Positions 43,725 through 57,944 of a DNA stretch of 64,000 bases are shown here, piece by piece. Origin of the DNA: Lingula anatina. Lineage: Eukaryota > Brachiopoda > Lingulata > Lingulida > Lingulidae. Every line of letters begins with the position of its first letter. Position 1 is the stretch's first letter. A program made the position numbers and the translations under genes. The notes under the pieces are model-generated. The model ran no database searches. It was not told the DNA's origin and saw only the letters and a program-made list of their open reading frames with translations. The stretch is from the NCBI RefSeq assembly GCF_001039355.2, contig NW_019775591.1, forward strand, positions 1 through 64,000, given 5' to 3'.

Positions 43725-46700
43725 ATGGCTAACCCAGCTGCCAAATTCCCCAACCGAAGGGTCACTTGTCCTGGGCTGCGGACAGCCCCACCGTCTGACC
43801 AGGTACTGGACAGGATGATCAGTGACATTGACTTACAGTTGCAGGAAAATGCTAAACAGTAAGTACTAGTACAGTATAGTCAGTCCTATAATTTTTATGA
43901 GTAAAATCAGTCTTTTAATTAAAATCAGATAATCTGTTTGATTTGATGGATTCTTATTCACTGGCAGATTAAGGAGGGGGGGGGGGTAGAAGGGGAATGT
44001 CCCCCTCCCTCCTTTGTGGTCTCATATTTAACACCAATAATTCCACTCTTAAGAGATAATTCACTATTTTTTGCCTGGACTGCTGATTCAGTTATGTTTC
44101 AAATTACCCTTTCTGTTTTAACAAATGTGTAAGTACAGTACTGTACTGTACTGTATAATCTAGCTGTATATATATTTATGTCTCTGCTATATACTAGTAT
44201 ACAGTATTTTATCCCTTTCACAGACTTGAAGGTTGCATTGAGGATATTCTGAAGTTGACCAGTCAACTCCCTGGTGGACGTAACTTCACTCTGGCCAAGG
44301 AGGCTGTGGATTATACAGCCAATAGTCATATACTGGAAAAGAGCTCTTGTTATGATCCTGACCTGGAACAAGTCTCTAACCTTTTCAGACATGTGGTATG
44401 CAATTTAACAAATAGTAGATTGAAGACTCCAAAAGATCTCTGGTGTTACCCCCCTCCTTGTTTTATTAATTTTTTGTTAAATGAATTGAAAGGAAAAGGG
44501 CAGTGGTTATTATTTTAAAAAGATTAAAATCACTTCTTTCCTCATGAATAAGTAAACATCCTGAAAATTATGACAATTTGTGAATAATATTTTGACACAC
44601 ACATATATAGAGGTACTGATGTTTACACAGACTTGTTTAGATGCAATGTTGATATTATAATATCTTTGCAGCTGCGCCAAATGGATGAGCACCCTGGCTC
44701 TGAAGAAGCCATCTTGGAATCCTTGCTCCAGCTGTCATCTCAGGAAGGGATCACACTCCCCCTGCGCTCTGCACGAACAGAACAAAACTTGGACTCTGTC
44801 CTCTCTTTGGGGGCTATCTGTGATGTCAATGAACAGATCAGTGAATCTCTGTGGAATGACATCAAAATCCGCTTGAAGAAGTTTTTCCTTGATAAACTGA
44901 ATAATTTGCCATTGGAGCCTGACTTAAGTACAGTGAAAGTGGAAGGAGGGAAAAGGATGGACTATTTGAACAGTCTGTGTTGTCTGAATACTGCAGCAGA
45001 GGTGAGAAATATGTGATGGTTGATTGATTATGGTCTATTGGACATGTGTGTGCACATGTGCGCATGCAAGCACTGAGTAGGCACATACACACATGTACGA
45101 AGGCATGCATTGACACACACACATACAAACACACACAGATTGAATTTAAATTAAGAAGTTTGAAATAGTGTTTTTCAAATATTAGTACACTCTTGAAAAG
45201 ACAACAAATTCAAATTTATCTTCTAGGTGTGGAAGAGTTATAGATCTTTGCGGTCCCAACAACTGCAGAGGATGATTAATAAAAATCTTTACACAGCTGA
45301 GGGGAATATGCTGGAGTTTGAAGCTCAGTCCACGGCTTGGGAATCTCTCAGTGCCACTGTTATCAGTATGATCAATGAGGACTTTGCTATTCTGAACTCT
45401 GGCATATTTGCAAGGGTTGTCACAACCTTTGAGTGCCTGCACCTCATTTACCAAGAGAGGCTGTCTGAAGAAATAGGAAACATTGCAGAACGACTTCAAC
45501 ACGAGTTGCCAGGGTTGGAGGAGCAAGCTTCTGCTGCTCCCTCTAGTGAGAGGAAAATTCCAAAGTCGGAATCCAGACATGAGTTTGGTCCTGTGGCTAA
45601 CGTGAAATCTTTACTGAGATCACACTCAAAGAGTTTGGACAGTCTGTTGGTCAAGGGTGACCTGTTTCCTGATGTCAGCAAGTCGGAGCCTGTTTTATAT
45701 TGTTTTGTCCGGCTGGTCAGAGCTGTGTGTGCCATCGAGAGCCATATTGATGACCTGCACAAGACTATGATCTGGGAGGTGGTAAATAAAACCAAAAAGA
45801 AAACAAGTACTCAAAAGACTGGAATAAGAGGTAAGCTGGATTCACAGAATAACTTAAGTCCAAAAATTGGGCTAAACTTTTAGATCAAAATTTTTGCTGA
45901 ATAAGTCGAAGATATATAAAATGATTTAATTGGACTAGCACTGATTTATCTTGTTCAAACTAACCTATGTTCAGGACTGCGGGTGGGGCTCTTTTGAGAA
46001 ACAGGCCCCTGGACATAGTTTTTTTTCACAAAAGAACTTCACTTATAAGTGAAAGATTAAAAAAATTGAGGTTGTTGGAGATTAAGTTAAGTAAGCTAGG
46101 CTGAATATTAAAATGAGATCTTTTACATGACTGTTTTAGCTCAAAAGTATATCAGAAAGATCAGACTGATAATATGTGGTATAGTGTGGATTTGTTTGTT
46201 AATTTGTTACTTTATTTACAGGTGTATTGAAGAGTGGAAGTACATCTGAGTTGGCAACGCCAAAGCAATCTGTGGAAGGATTTTTTGGCAGTTTAAGTCT
46301 TGATGATTCACTAACAACTAGTCTTCAAGGTATTTAATGTGTGATTGTTGTGCCAAGAGAGTTTCTCTCTCTTTAAAATAAAAATTGCGTAAGATGAAAA
46401 TTTGCTATTACTTCATTTTACAAAAGTGGGGATGAGTAACAGCCTTAAAAACATTTTTTTGTCTATATAACCTGTTATGTCACCAAGACTCCCTTGTATA
46501 TGTTTCTTAAAATATTTTGTTCAGCATCTGTATTCATGCCAATTTTGCTGTCTAATTGAATTTTTCTTGTATCAGTGGTTGAGAAGGTGCCAGAAGAAGA
46601 GAAGCCTCGCTGGAAGTGGCGGCGCTACTTCAAACCCGTGCTACCACAACTAGCCAGGTGTCTGGAACAGTGCATTCGCAATGCTGGCACCCAGGCCATG

Positions 46701-49700
46701 GAGGCAGAAAAACAGGCAGTGGAGACATCTGGTGGGCATGTTGATGCTGAGAGGGTGTGCCCTCTGCTGGTGGGAGGAAGACTAGACTACCCAACCTGTA
46801 TTCCTAAAGTATGTGTTCCAAGTTTTAGCTGTGTTTGAAATGCGACCTTGTTTCCTATGTTTGATTTGTATCTCATGGCAAAGGTGTGATTCAAAGCAAG
46901 TGGTTTGATAATACACAACTTATTAAAATAAAGTCTGTACTTTTTGCCTGCCCTGGATCCTAAATTAATGTAAATATGACCTTTGTGGCATATGAAGTGG
47001 AATAAGGTTGCATGGTGTTATTGTCAATAATCTTTCATTTATAAAAGAAAAATTTATATTTAATTATTTTATTTGTTAGTATTGATACATTTTAGAGTGT
47101 TCAGCAGTTCATGTCCAGTTTAGACAGAGTGTTACCTCTAGCTTACCACTGGTCAGAAGGTCAGTATCAAGTGATCAGGACCACTTTTGTAGATGCTACA
47201 GTCCTCCAGCTGAAAGATTTCCACAGATGGATAACAAAGGTAAAATGAGAATACACTGTAATTCTGTAGTGACTCTTGACTTCCTGTATACTTGTCCATC
47301 TGTATTTCAATGATCTATGTAAATATATAATTGTGAAACTGGGTAAAAGAGCTGCATAAATTTAATGTGTAACTTTACAGTTTTACATACTCAGGGATGA
47401 GATTTTTCTATCAGCAGATTTCTCACTTTTTTTGGAGTCAGTAATATCATTGGCGTAGGCAGCCCGTGGACCTCGCGTCACATTTTCTGACTTTTTCACC
47501 AAATGGCAGCCTCATCCCTGCTAACTACAGCTATTGAATGTTTCAGCTTGGCCTAGAAACTCCAAAGGAGAAGACAATACTTCAGACACTGTACTTGTCT
47601 CTGTCTGCAGCTGCCTTCATCAGAAATCATCTCCTCCATTATGAAACAGTATTAACTGGAGAAGACACCAGGTAACCTCAAACAATGGCAACTGTCATGT
47701 CCCATTATGGCCACTGTCATGTGACATTATCTTATGTATATGATTTCATCTTTTGAGCCACATCTAATTCTTGTGGTGAAAGAGTGTAAGAGATTTTACT
47801 TTCAAAATAAAACACCTGTCGCCTGTTGAAGATTAAAAAAATTGTGTCAATTATTGCACTGCCCAAGTGCCCTGCACACTGAAGGAGGTGTAGAATAAGA
47901 AATGGCAGTAGTTGCAAACAAACCACACCCTTTTTCTGCCTTATCAAATTTAGAAGTTGCTTTATTTGAGACTTGCTTAAAAGGGCTAGATTGCATTCTT
48001 GGTGTTTGTCAATTTAAAAGCTTGATAGCTATTTTATAAAAAAAAAAATGGTTAGATGTACTCTTAGTTGCATAGCAATTTATAGACTTTATAAAAGATA
48101 TATTTGGACTTTTCTGTTAACCTCTCTTTGATAAAAATAAAAGATACAAATAAAGAATCATTTGGCAAGATAATTGACCTGAAAAAGACAAAATCTGACT
48201 GATGGTACCTATTCGGTGATATACCCCTGCCTCGCTGAGTTTTAAGCGTTGAATTGATTTTATTACATTGTAGATAAATATTGATCATTATCATTTAATT
48301 AAGTCTTATCCTTCATTGAGTAGTTTTCTGAGCTGTAATACTTTTGTTGTTGTTGTTTCTTATTTTTTGTAGTTTTTAGTTATTTCTATCAGTTAAATCA
48401 TTCATGTACCCTCAGCAGCTTTTAGTTCTCGCTGCACTCTGCTCTGCTTTCAAAGGTCTGACTTTCCATAATTTTACTTTGGTGTGATTTTATTTCAGAG
48501 AGGTGTTAGTTGATCCTCTATTTCATAAACCTAGTGCCAGGTAATGCATGTGTTCAGGCTTTGAAAAATAACACGTTTATCTGACAGCTAGCAATTTGTC
48601 TCACTTTTGAAAGAATATCTATTCACAGCTTGTTTGATATTATTGAAATTTTTTTGTGTATGGAGTTGCTCCAAAGGTTTTGCTAACTGAAGCACTATTG
48701 GTGGTTGTATAATATAGCATTTTGCATGCATATAAATAGATACAGACACATATAGTGTCTGTATGTATTCTGATAACTTCTACATAAATCTGACTGCTCC
48801 AGCAATATACTAAAAAAAATGCAGATGATAATTGCATTGTCCATGACCATGACTAAATATGAATTCATGCTTGTGTCATTTTGAAGTCTGACCTAAATAT
48901 TTAAATAACGTTTACATATTAAATAACTGTTTAAGTTGAAATGTGCTAAGAATTTGTATGAACAAAGTGCAAGTTTGAAAATCAGCTTTATTACCTTAGA
49001 GAAAAAACATCAGCATTTTTTTAAAATATGTATTTTTGCATTGTTTACTACAAAACTGCCCCCCCACAAATATATGATATTAAATAAAGAGTTTCTGTGA
49101 GCATACATCTGAATCATTATTTTAGAGTCCTTAATGTTATTGCTAAAATTTTTTTACTTTATATACATCATATATGTCTGTATATTTTTCAGCTTTGCTG
49201 TTTTGTTATTGTTGTGATGCAGTGAATGCTTTGACAACTAACTGCTGACTTTTTGAAAATTGACTTTGTTTTAAGCATTCAAAGTCAATCAACTAAAGCT
49301 CAGCATAGATTGAAATATGTATTTTCTAATTGCACTTTTAATATTAAATCTGTGTGTATCAACATTTATGCCAGCAGTGATTAACACCATATTGTAGTCA
49401 TCCCACCATTTCCATTGCACTCTCTAAAGAACCATTTCCTTAATGAAATATTTACCAACAATTAACTATATATCATGAGATGGACTTAAAATCTCATCCA
49501 TAAGCTTTTAAAAATAATTTCACAGTTAGATTTTATCTTGAATATTCTCTTCTTTTGGGCCATAATTGCCTTTACATTCAATTCTCTTCTTTTATGTCCT
49601 TATTAGATGGCTTTATGGTGTAGCACGTGACAACTTTGATGCACTCATTTTTGTGTATTGTGACACTGACTGCAGTTTTTGATACATTTGTTCAGTTTAA

Positions 49701-52700
49701 ATATATATATTTCTGGAAATCAGATAAGATTGCATTGTTTTGAGAGAGCTCCTCAGAATATCAAACCATACACCCAAATTATTTTTGTTCCAAATATTGG
49801 AAATTTAAGCAAAAGTTGTGCTTTTTGCATTTTTTTAAAATGATTCAAAATACCTCTCACTATTCTAATATGTTCCTCTTTTTATTTTCAGTAAAAAGGT
49901 GTTTGTGACAGTATATCGCCAATACTGCCACCTGGTGGAGAGTCTATCCCAGCATATTGTAGACTTCCACAATAATGTTCTCATATCTGGACTCCTGCAT
50001 GATGCAGAGAGCCATCATTTTGCTGATGGCAAAGAATTTTATGAGGTAAGTGTTTTTTGTTTACTTAATAAATACAAATTTGAAAAGAAAATAATGGAAT
50101 CATCTGGAAGCGATTGCAGCATTTGAGAATTTAAATGCCAGTCATGGTTACCAGGGTTTCCGGAAAATATAACTTACAATTACCAGCACTACCAAGACCA
50201 GGTGTTTTAACAGATAAATTAGTTTTCAACTGAAAAAAAACTGTGCTCATTTTCCAGGATGAAAGGTGCTCTTTCTCCATCCAGATGTGGAACCTCCACA
50301 TGCAACGCCTTCAGCAGGACCTATGGTCAGTCTGTCCACCTAGACTGGCTCAGAACATTTACACCGCTGTCCTACAAGAATCTTTAGCCATCTTTGCCCT
50401 GAGGTACAGCAGGATTAAACCATCATACAGAAGGACAAAACAATTTAGGTGAGATGGTGCATTATGGGAGCTACAGTGTGGTATTCGGCCATGTTTTTAG
50501 TGTCACATGGTTTCAGAGCTTCTTTTTCAGCATTTTTATAAGTTAATGTGTATTTTTGTTACCGTATAGCTTCTTTTTTGTCATATTTATGTAAACATTT
50601 GTGAAAAACATGGCCAAAAACTGCTTTGCATCCATAAACAACTTAGCAGCAATCTGTGGTGAATAAAAATTGACATCGCTTATAGAAATTGCCATGTCTA
50701 GCAGCCTGCTACATGCATGTTTTAACTATCATATTTGGTTTTTATATTTTCCAAAATGATAACTATTAGTGTTGTTCATGATTTTGTTCTCTCACATTTT
50801 AGGAGTGACATAACTACCATCTTGTTGTGCACTTCCCAGCTGGTCATCCCGTCCTGTGACAGTGTGTCCAAGCTGGTTGATATATGTCCAGTCTACCAAA
50901 ACCTCTGGTCAATCCACAATCACTGCAGTACCTTATTGTCCACTCTGGCCATTGTTACCTCTCCACTGGACATCCTCTACAAGTGAGACATTTTTTTTAT
51001 TTTTGTGTAATATTTGTCAATATCTTGTCAGTGATGCCCAGATATTCAGATTCTAGCTGAGGATCTTAAACTGTGACTGGAGCTGCTCCAGCCTTTTTAT
51101 CAAACTAACATCATGATGTAGTATGAAAATATCAAATGGATCATTGATGCTTTTTAGTTTAAGTTCTGATCATCTTTTATACACACCCCATATTAAAACA
51201 ATTACTGAAATGACCATTTACTTGAAAGATGTTCCATTTGATCGTCTTTGACATGGTTTTGTATTGCATTTTTGTACATGATTTAAATAATCTTTACTTC
51301 AATTTAAATTTTCATAATTCTTGACAGAATTTTCAAAAGAGGATTGCATGGCAAGAGGAAAAAGTCTGAGGCTAGAGTTTCATCAAGTTTGCCACAAGGC
51401 CACCCCTGCCAGTGGCTTGGATGGATACACCCAGGTGTTTTTAAGTCAGATTGGAGAAGGTAAGGCCGCTGTTGTATTACAGGATAGTTACAAGGCTTGA
51501 TTTTAACTGTGGTTTTCTCGTATGTTTTTCTCTTATGTCAAAATTAGTATGCACCTTTTAGGATTATATCCATGATTTTATTCTCCACTAAAAAGTTATC
51601 AGCAAGTTATTGATGGTGAGGCAACACTGTCAGCAGTGAAGCATAACAAGTATGAACTTACTCATAAAAACTACATGTTCATGTCCATAAAATGTGATGT
51701 AGAAATAAACTTTATAGTCATTAAGCAGAAAAGTGGAAATAAGTGGTCACATTAAAGTTTTGGTAAACCATATTTTCAGTGTTGTAAGAAGTTTTATTTG
51801 TAAGTTCACATTTTAAAATTTCTCCTGCACTACTGATACTTGCTAGTTCAGAACTTCAACTACCACAGCCTTGCTTAAAAAAAAACAAGCAGCATTTCCA
51901 ATATTTTATAATTCTTAATGCATCACTATGCTCACAAAACATTCTGCTGTATTTTCTAGCTATGATGACATGCAGACCACCACTGCCCTGTACCTACAGC
52001 TGTCTTTACTAGCCAGTCAGCCAGAACCTGCATGGATGTTGCTTTTGCAGGTAATATATAGACTAAAATATGATATAAAACAAACAAAATTTAAGGGCTC
52101 TTGGTAACAGAAATGTGAACATGTTTCCTAGATGTATAAGTTGATCCATTGTTATTATTTTACTGGTGTAAGTGCACCTCCCCAGGTAGATTTATAGGTG
52201 ACAATACTAATCACTGAATAAAAGTACTTTTAAGTACTTAAAAAAGCACTTTACTGTTACTACTGTTACTACTTCTACTACTGCTACTAATTAATATTAT
52301 TATAACAATCATCATTGTTGTGTATATTGCTATTATGATGTTGATGATGAAGTGAAAGTCAGCTTTGATAGTCATTACCCAGTTAACAAAACAATCATTG
52401 CCATTGCAGACATTATTGATGAAGGATGTGACTCTTCCTATCATGTTGTTAACCCACTATGCCACTAACAAGTTGCCTGCTCAGACTCCCCCAGATGCCC
52501 AGCAGTGTGGTGGCATGGGGTGTTGTGAGAAGGGCTGCCCTCACCTCTGTGGTCAGCCGCAAAGCCTGTACCAGCCTTTCTTTGATGTGCTCGTGCGGTG
52601 CGATCATATCCCAGATGCTTTGGCCAATGTCATCTTACCTATAATAGACAGGTATGCTTTTAAGTCTTTGTTTTCACTGTAATTTTGAAGTTACCTAAAC

Positions 52701-54357
52701 TACTATCACTAAACACCACAGGCCAGCACCACAAAAAATTTGTAAGTTCTTGTGCAAAACCATAGAAGTTTTCTACTTCTGTGGCTAAACTAAGGGCTCA
52801 TTTCTAATGAAAATAGTTCTTCGTAAATCGATCCAACTCCATGGGGACTCTTGTTGAATGCAATAAGATTAACAGATTAAATATATCTTAATAGTTGTTT
52901 AAATTTCGTTTACTTTTAGATATTTTTTAATTTGTTAGAAAGCATTTACTTAGGAATTTATGTATATACATATATCCATCTACTTGAACTAAAAAATAGA
53001 GGACAAGTAAATAATAACATTGTAAAAATTAACACTATTTTTTCTAGGACAAATGGCTGGAGTTTGTTTGCTGCTCAAGCCATTCCAGGCAAGACAGAGC
53101 TGGTGCCAGAATGGCTGTCCTGCCTTTTTGATCTTTTCAATCCTGTTGTGGAAAGGTAAGTGTTTTTTTAGCAGACTGGGATGAATCACAGGCAATGCTT
53201 CAGACCTAATCTTAAAAGAATTAAAAACAGTTTTGCTTTTGCTTCATGTATTAAAACCATTGCTGGCTTTCATTTAGTATTCATTTAGTTCATTCAGGGG
53301 CAGATTTAGGCCGTCTTCTGGGTGTTCCGGAAGATGGTCAGATTTTCAAGTTTACATTGACGGGTAATATCTATTTTTTTCTGCTGGAAGACGGTCAAAA
53401 TTGGAGGATGAATCAACAAAGATAATTTGGAAGACTGTCAGTAAATATCTCTGAATCCGCCCCTGAGAAGTCATAGTAATATTAGCAGGTGTATAACCAA
53501 GGAGAATGGGGAAAAGAGTATTTAACTTTTACAAACAGTTTTGATCTCACTTTGTCATATTTTGGACATTGATATTTAGAATACTCTTCATCTTTCTCAT
53601 TGTTGCAGTATGTCTTTGGACTAGACCCATTGTTGGAGCAAAGTGTGTAGTCTACAATTGAGCAGAGTTTCATCAATATCATGTTCTTTTATTTAATATG
53701 CAAATTCTACATGACATACATGTGACATTGCATTGGATTACATTACATTATATTACATCACCCTATATTCTAGGATAATTGGACCTGCTGTGTGTCAGAT
53801 CTTGAAGCGCCAGTCTGTCAGTGCTGACATTCCGCCATTGTCAGCCATGTTGGAAGAGCTCCCATGTGGCTGCGATCTCATCAACCACCCGAATAAGGTC
53901 AAAGAGATGGATGCAAATGAGGAACTACTGGGCATAGCGTTGTCTCAGGTCTTACAAGCCCTTGGTGAGGAGATATATGCAATCCCACAAGCTGTAGGGG
54001 TGTTCTTCAATATGCTTCAGTCCAGGCTGCAGGAAAAGGGCATTGAAAGTGCACAGGATACTGCAGGTTTACAGGTATTGTATTTGCGGACGCATATTAA
54101 ATACCCCACTTCTTTCAATATTTGAACTTGTTTCTCTGCACTTAGTAATTTCAAATATTTATTTTAAATAATTATAATTTATGAATTATTATAATTATTT
54201 ATTCTTTATGTGCAAAAATATATTTTACTTACCTAATTCATTTTTATAGAAAATTATTTTGAAGTTAATTTCATCTGCAACATTTCACATCTCTGTAATT
54301 GTTGTTATAGTCATCTTCACTAACTTAACACAGCAACTAAAATTTACTATTTATATT

Positions 54358-54393
<36 letters not shown>

Positions 54394-56572
54394 CAGCTGC
54401 TGGCCAGTTGTCTTCGATACAAACTGTTAGACAGTTCCTTTATAGAGAGCCTTACAGGGATGCATATCAGGGTAACTGAGAAGGAACTCTTCATTAATCT
54501 GGGAGAAACTCTCTTTCAAATTCTTACTGATTCAGGTACACATTTTTCTTCAGTGTTTTTGTTCATAATTGCAAAGAATGACTATAAAATACTATCTATG
54601 ATAATATTTTCTTAGTAGTAGTAAAGTACTTTTATTCAAGAAAGGAAGTTACTTGTAGTTAAATAATTAACATTTTTTCCAGCTGATATTTTTATAACCA
54701 AAGATTTATTCTGAATAAAAGTTTAATAGAAACTGAAATTATAGACTTGAAAACTGCATAGTTTTTGATGTAGTAATTTCAATTGATGCTTGCAGTTGTA
54801 ATGGTTTTACATGTACTTTATATTCCAGTGAAGAAAGGCAGCTCTACACCCAGAATCTGCAAACGCTACTTAAAGCAGCATCGAGCATGGGTGCAGGAAC
54901 AAGTGAAGCAGATCAAAGCATATTTTCTCTGCCATGAGTAAGGATTTTCTCATTCTAAAAACTTCACTCCACCAACGAACAAGCTACAATTGATTATACG
55001 AAAAGTCCTTGTGTGTAAAAGAAAATAGCATGTCATTTTAGAATGTTAAAACTATGTTTGAAGGATAAAACTGACTGTATACATGCATTTCACGAAAGCA
55101 AAAGGAATACAGGAAGACACCTTCTCTTCAGTCTTTTTTTATTAGATTTTGAAACACAGACAAAATATTTCTGATTTCAGTATATTCAGTGTAGAGGAGG
55201 GTAACCTTATGGAGGGGGCACCTTCAGAGTTTACCCACTGCCTGATGACAGCATATGCCAGTAATGTGATGAACTCTAGCACAGGTTGGTAGCTTGGAAT
55301 TCTCCTGGATCTGCGTTTTATGTCTAATGGTTGTCTTTAACTTTACTTCAACACGAGACACTGGACATTGTGGTAACCACCATCAGACGAGTAAATCAAT
55401 GATATTAGAACTAATCATTATATGAGAAAAAATTGAAACACGATAACCAAACCAATTACTGAAAGTAGTGGGTTAAATCAAAGGTGCCAATGAAGCTGGA
55501 AGCTTTAATTAACAAATGTTAGAAACAAAGGTATCAATTTTAAGTGCAGTTGTCATGGACAGTTATCAGCAAATTACAGGGTTAATATATATATACAAAT
55601 CAGTTCAAACAGATCTCATTTTGAACGAGAATTCAATATAAAATGTTATTGTTTTGTTCATTTGCCCAAAGCAGATGATGTGTTACTACTTACAGTGCCT
55701 TTTTTCTCCCGTTTAGGAATGAAATCTCTGAACCAGATTTACAACTTTGTTTTGAACAATAAAGACTGGATTGTGGCCCAGCTTGACATTCCACTCCTCA
55801 TCCCAGCACTAGAGCCACCTTGTGGTCATGAATTTAAGTTTGATTTCCAAACACCATGTGTCAAGGAATATAATCCTTTGGAACAATTCCAGAAGATAGG
55901 ACTTTTTTCATTTGACCATGTAAGTTATATTATTGCATATATTTTATGAATTGTTTTTTTACCTGGACCTTATACCCATTTTGCATGTATGATGGGTCCG
56001 AACCTGGACTGATCATCAAATAATAAAAAGTGCAGTACATGTATATTGGACCCAGTTGTCTTGAGCCTTCCTATTCTCAGTTGTGCTTGTATGTGTACAT
56101 AAATAGAATGCCTTGCCCCTTTTTAAAGAACAATTCATCCCTTAACACTCAAAGTGCAAGGTCAAGGAATACATGTTACCATTTGTTTGGCTGTACAAAT
56201 GTGGGTATTTTTTAAACTTGCGTGAGTGATGGTTAACAAGTATTAAAATCTTGTTGAAAATACCTTTAGAATTGTTGATTTTGCTGTTTGGAATGTTAAT
56301 TGGCTCTTAGAAATAGGACAATTCAAAGTAATTATTGCCAGCCTATTAAACCATGCCTTTTCCTTTTTCTATTGTAGAATTACATCACTGAATTCGCTTT
56401 CAACTGGACAGAGTTACTGAAAAGTGACCTGGGTCTCAGTGAGCTTGGCTTCAAGACTCTTCTCTACCACAGACATGACATGCAAGATGGGGCATATTTG
56501 GAACAGGGAGAAAAGAAACCTGTTCAAGCCCTGAAAGCTAAATTTGATGTTGAACCAGCAGAGTTGGTTTGA
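43725..56572 (+). CDS. KIAA0825: KIAA0825 orthologue, large helical protein of unknown function
   Basis: The human gene is of unknown biochemical role and has been linked to polydactyly. Twenty-two exons in continuous phase give about 1346 residues (human about 1275): 43725-43858, 44224-44395, 44672-45001, 45227-45830, 46222-46329, 46576-46808, 47096-47239, 47547-47671, 48499-48540, 49892-50045, 50258-50448, 50803-50982, 51328-51459, 51960-52050, 52410-52651, 53048-53155, 53774-54074, 54397-54535, 54829-54937, 55181-55284, 55717-55919, 56378-56572. The call rests on exons 10-12: DAESHHFADGKEFYEDERCS, FSIQMW, LWSVCPPRLAQNI and SDITTILLCT align closely with the human protein, as do DRMISDIDLQLQ near the N-terminus and ITEFAFNWTELL near the C-terminus. 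I see no catalytic motif, signal peptide or membrane segment. Exon 15 encodes a cysteine cluster (residues ~913-927). ATTAAA at 56729 is a likely poly(A) signal. Confidence 0.88.
48741..48763. repeat. Hairpin related to the pearl-like terminal hairpin
   Basis: TACAGACAC, a 5-nt loop, then GTGTCTGTA in KIAA0825 intron 9. The stem sequence is almost the same as the hairpin ending the composite repeat at 21763-21792, so this may be the stump of another copy. Confidence 0.4.
52828..52896. mobile_element. Fragment of the fold-back MITE
   Basis: ATCGATCCAACTCCATGGGG and the following 45 bp align, with scattered mismatches, to one arm of the 3574-3802 fold-back element read on the opposite strand. 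Only one arm is present. It lies in KIAA0825 intron 15. Confidence 0.45.
53295..53465 (+). mobile_element. MITE family M1, copy 3 (KIAA0825 intron)
   Basis: 171 bp, starting CAGGGGCAGATTTAG and ending GAATCCGCCCCTG, in the same orientation as 22406-22571. The flanks do not show a matching 5-bp duplication. It lies between exons 16 and 17, away from splice sites. Confidence 0.75.
54361..54389. repeat. AT dinucleotide microsatellite at a splice acceptor
   Basis: About 12 AT units end 7 bp before the acceptor AG of KIAA0825 exon 18 (exon starts 54397), so length changes here would alter the acceptor's polypyrimidine environment. Confidence 0.8.
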
Positions 56573-56925
56573 TAATGTGGTGCAATCAATATAAGTGTCT
56601 TCATTGTATTTACAGGACCTCTAATACATGTATTTGTATGTTCGTTGTCCCAATATTTATTTTTATATGTAGTATGTTAAAGTTGATAATCTCTCCCTTT
56701 TGTACTGCACAGTACTTGTGTATTGGGAATTAAAGTATTTTATAATTAAATTAGGTAAATGTCATGTTAAAAGGGCATGAAATGGAGGCTTCATTATTCA
56801 ACGGGTGTGTAGCAATACACAAATATGATTACTCACAGTTACACAAATAAGTTTTTGCTTCTTCATGATCTGTGATTGTTGTCTCATCTATNTTAAGTCT
56901 ACCAAGAGTTGTGTAGGGTACTTAC

Positions 56926-57738
56926 CTATGTGATGCAGAAATGGGGAAGTGCTGTCCATGGCAATGTACTTTTCACCCCCCAAAATGCTCACAAGCAGAT
57001 TTTTCATATCATTTTTCCCTTGCCATATATAGTTATGTGCTACAAGTTTTGTAATTGCACACATGAAAGAAAAAAATATAATAAAAATAAATACTTTCAG
57101 TTACCTTTCTTTGCATACCAATTTTACATACCAAAATTTTAATGATGGGATTGAACATTTTTACTGAACATTGTAAAAATAAGTCTCATGACGTTTCACT
57201 TCAGTTTGGGAATCACTGATTTACATTTTGATAAAAGTCATGAGAGTACTTTCTCAATATTTTCAATGGGCAAAAATTATCAAAGTTTCAAATAAAAATT
57301 TTTATAACACATATATTTAATTTCTATATAGCATCTGTGGTGCTTAAGTGCATAGAACATGTACAGATCTACAGTGTAGCCTGCCTTTTGAATTTGTTGC
57401 TACCACTCAAAAGAATAATTTTAATTTCAGGCCTGTACATGTAGTTGGGGGGGGGGGGGGGGGGGGAGGGGGGGGGTTTGAGATGCATCATACAAGCTGG
57501 GTAGGTCAAAGACACTTTTTTTTTTTTTTTAATTTGTAAGCTTTGTATACACACCAATGTGAAAATGTACTTCAGAACCAGAGGTAAGCTTTATCCACAT
57601 TACCTTGAAAACTCTTTTTATATGAACCAAGAAGCCATGGGATTCTCAGCTCTGGGCACTCTAATACTGCAGCTCTGTTGATATTGAGCAATGCATTAAA
57701 TCCTGCCAATATAATTGGGGTTTCATGGTGCTCCAAAA
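56926..57738 (-). CDS. FAST-kinase-domain (FASTKD) family gene, two exons of a partial copy
   Basis: FASTKD proteins are mitochondrial RNA-processing factors. Exon 57738-57604 encodes LNINRAAVLECPELRIPWLL, matching the FAST_1 pattern LN.A..LECP...PW. It ends GTAATG in phase 1. Exon 57039-56926 (or 57018-56926, as both acceptors keep frame) encodes ILGGEKYIAMDSTSPFLHHI, matching the following LGG.KY....TP segment. It ends with donor GTAAGT in phase 1. The expected next exons (DFEC-type motif and RAP domain) should lie below 56926 but are not there; an N sits at 56892 and the KIAA0825 3' end at about 56740. Upstream exons are not in the window up to 64000. The paralogue cannot be chosen. Confidence 0.6.
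57444..57476. repeat. Poly-G run
   Basis: About 32 bases of G with one A, inside the FASTKD intron. It makes a misleading glycine/proline-rich frame on each strand. Confidence 0.9.
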
Positions 57739-57944
57739 CTAAAAGATAATAATAAAACAAATAAATAAACTACACAACAAAGCTGCCAAACCAGAAATGT
57801 GGCAAAATTATATACCAAAGCTGTATTTCAAGGCTAAAAATCATTCCTTTAGTTTTGTGGATAATATGTGACACAATTTTCTTTTTATACTGCTTACTGT
57901 GGCAGTGCACAAAAAATTTGGACGGGTACTTTTCTAGTATATAA

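Noticed and set aside
45182-45795. Minus-strand frames of 132 and 99 residues
   Set aside because: Antisense shadows of KIAA0825 exon 4.
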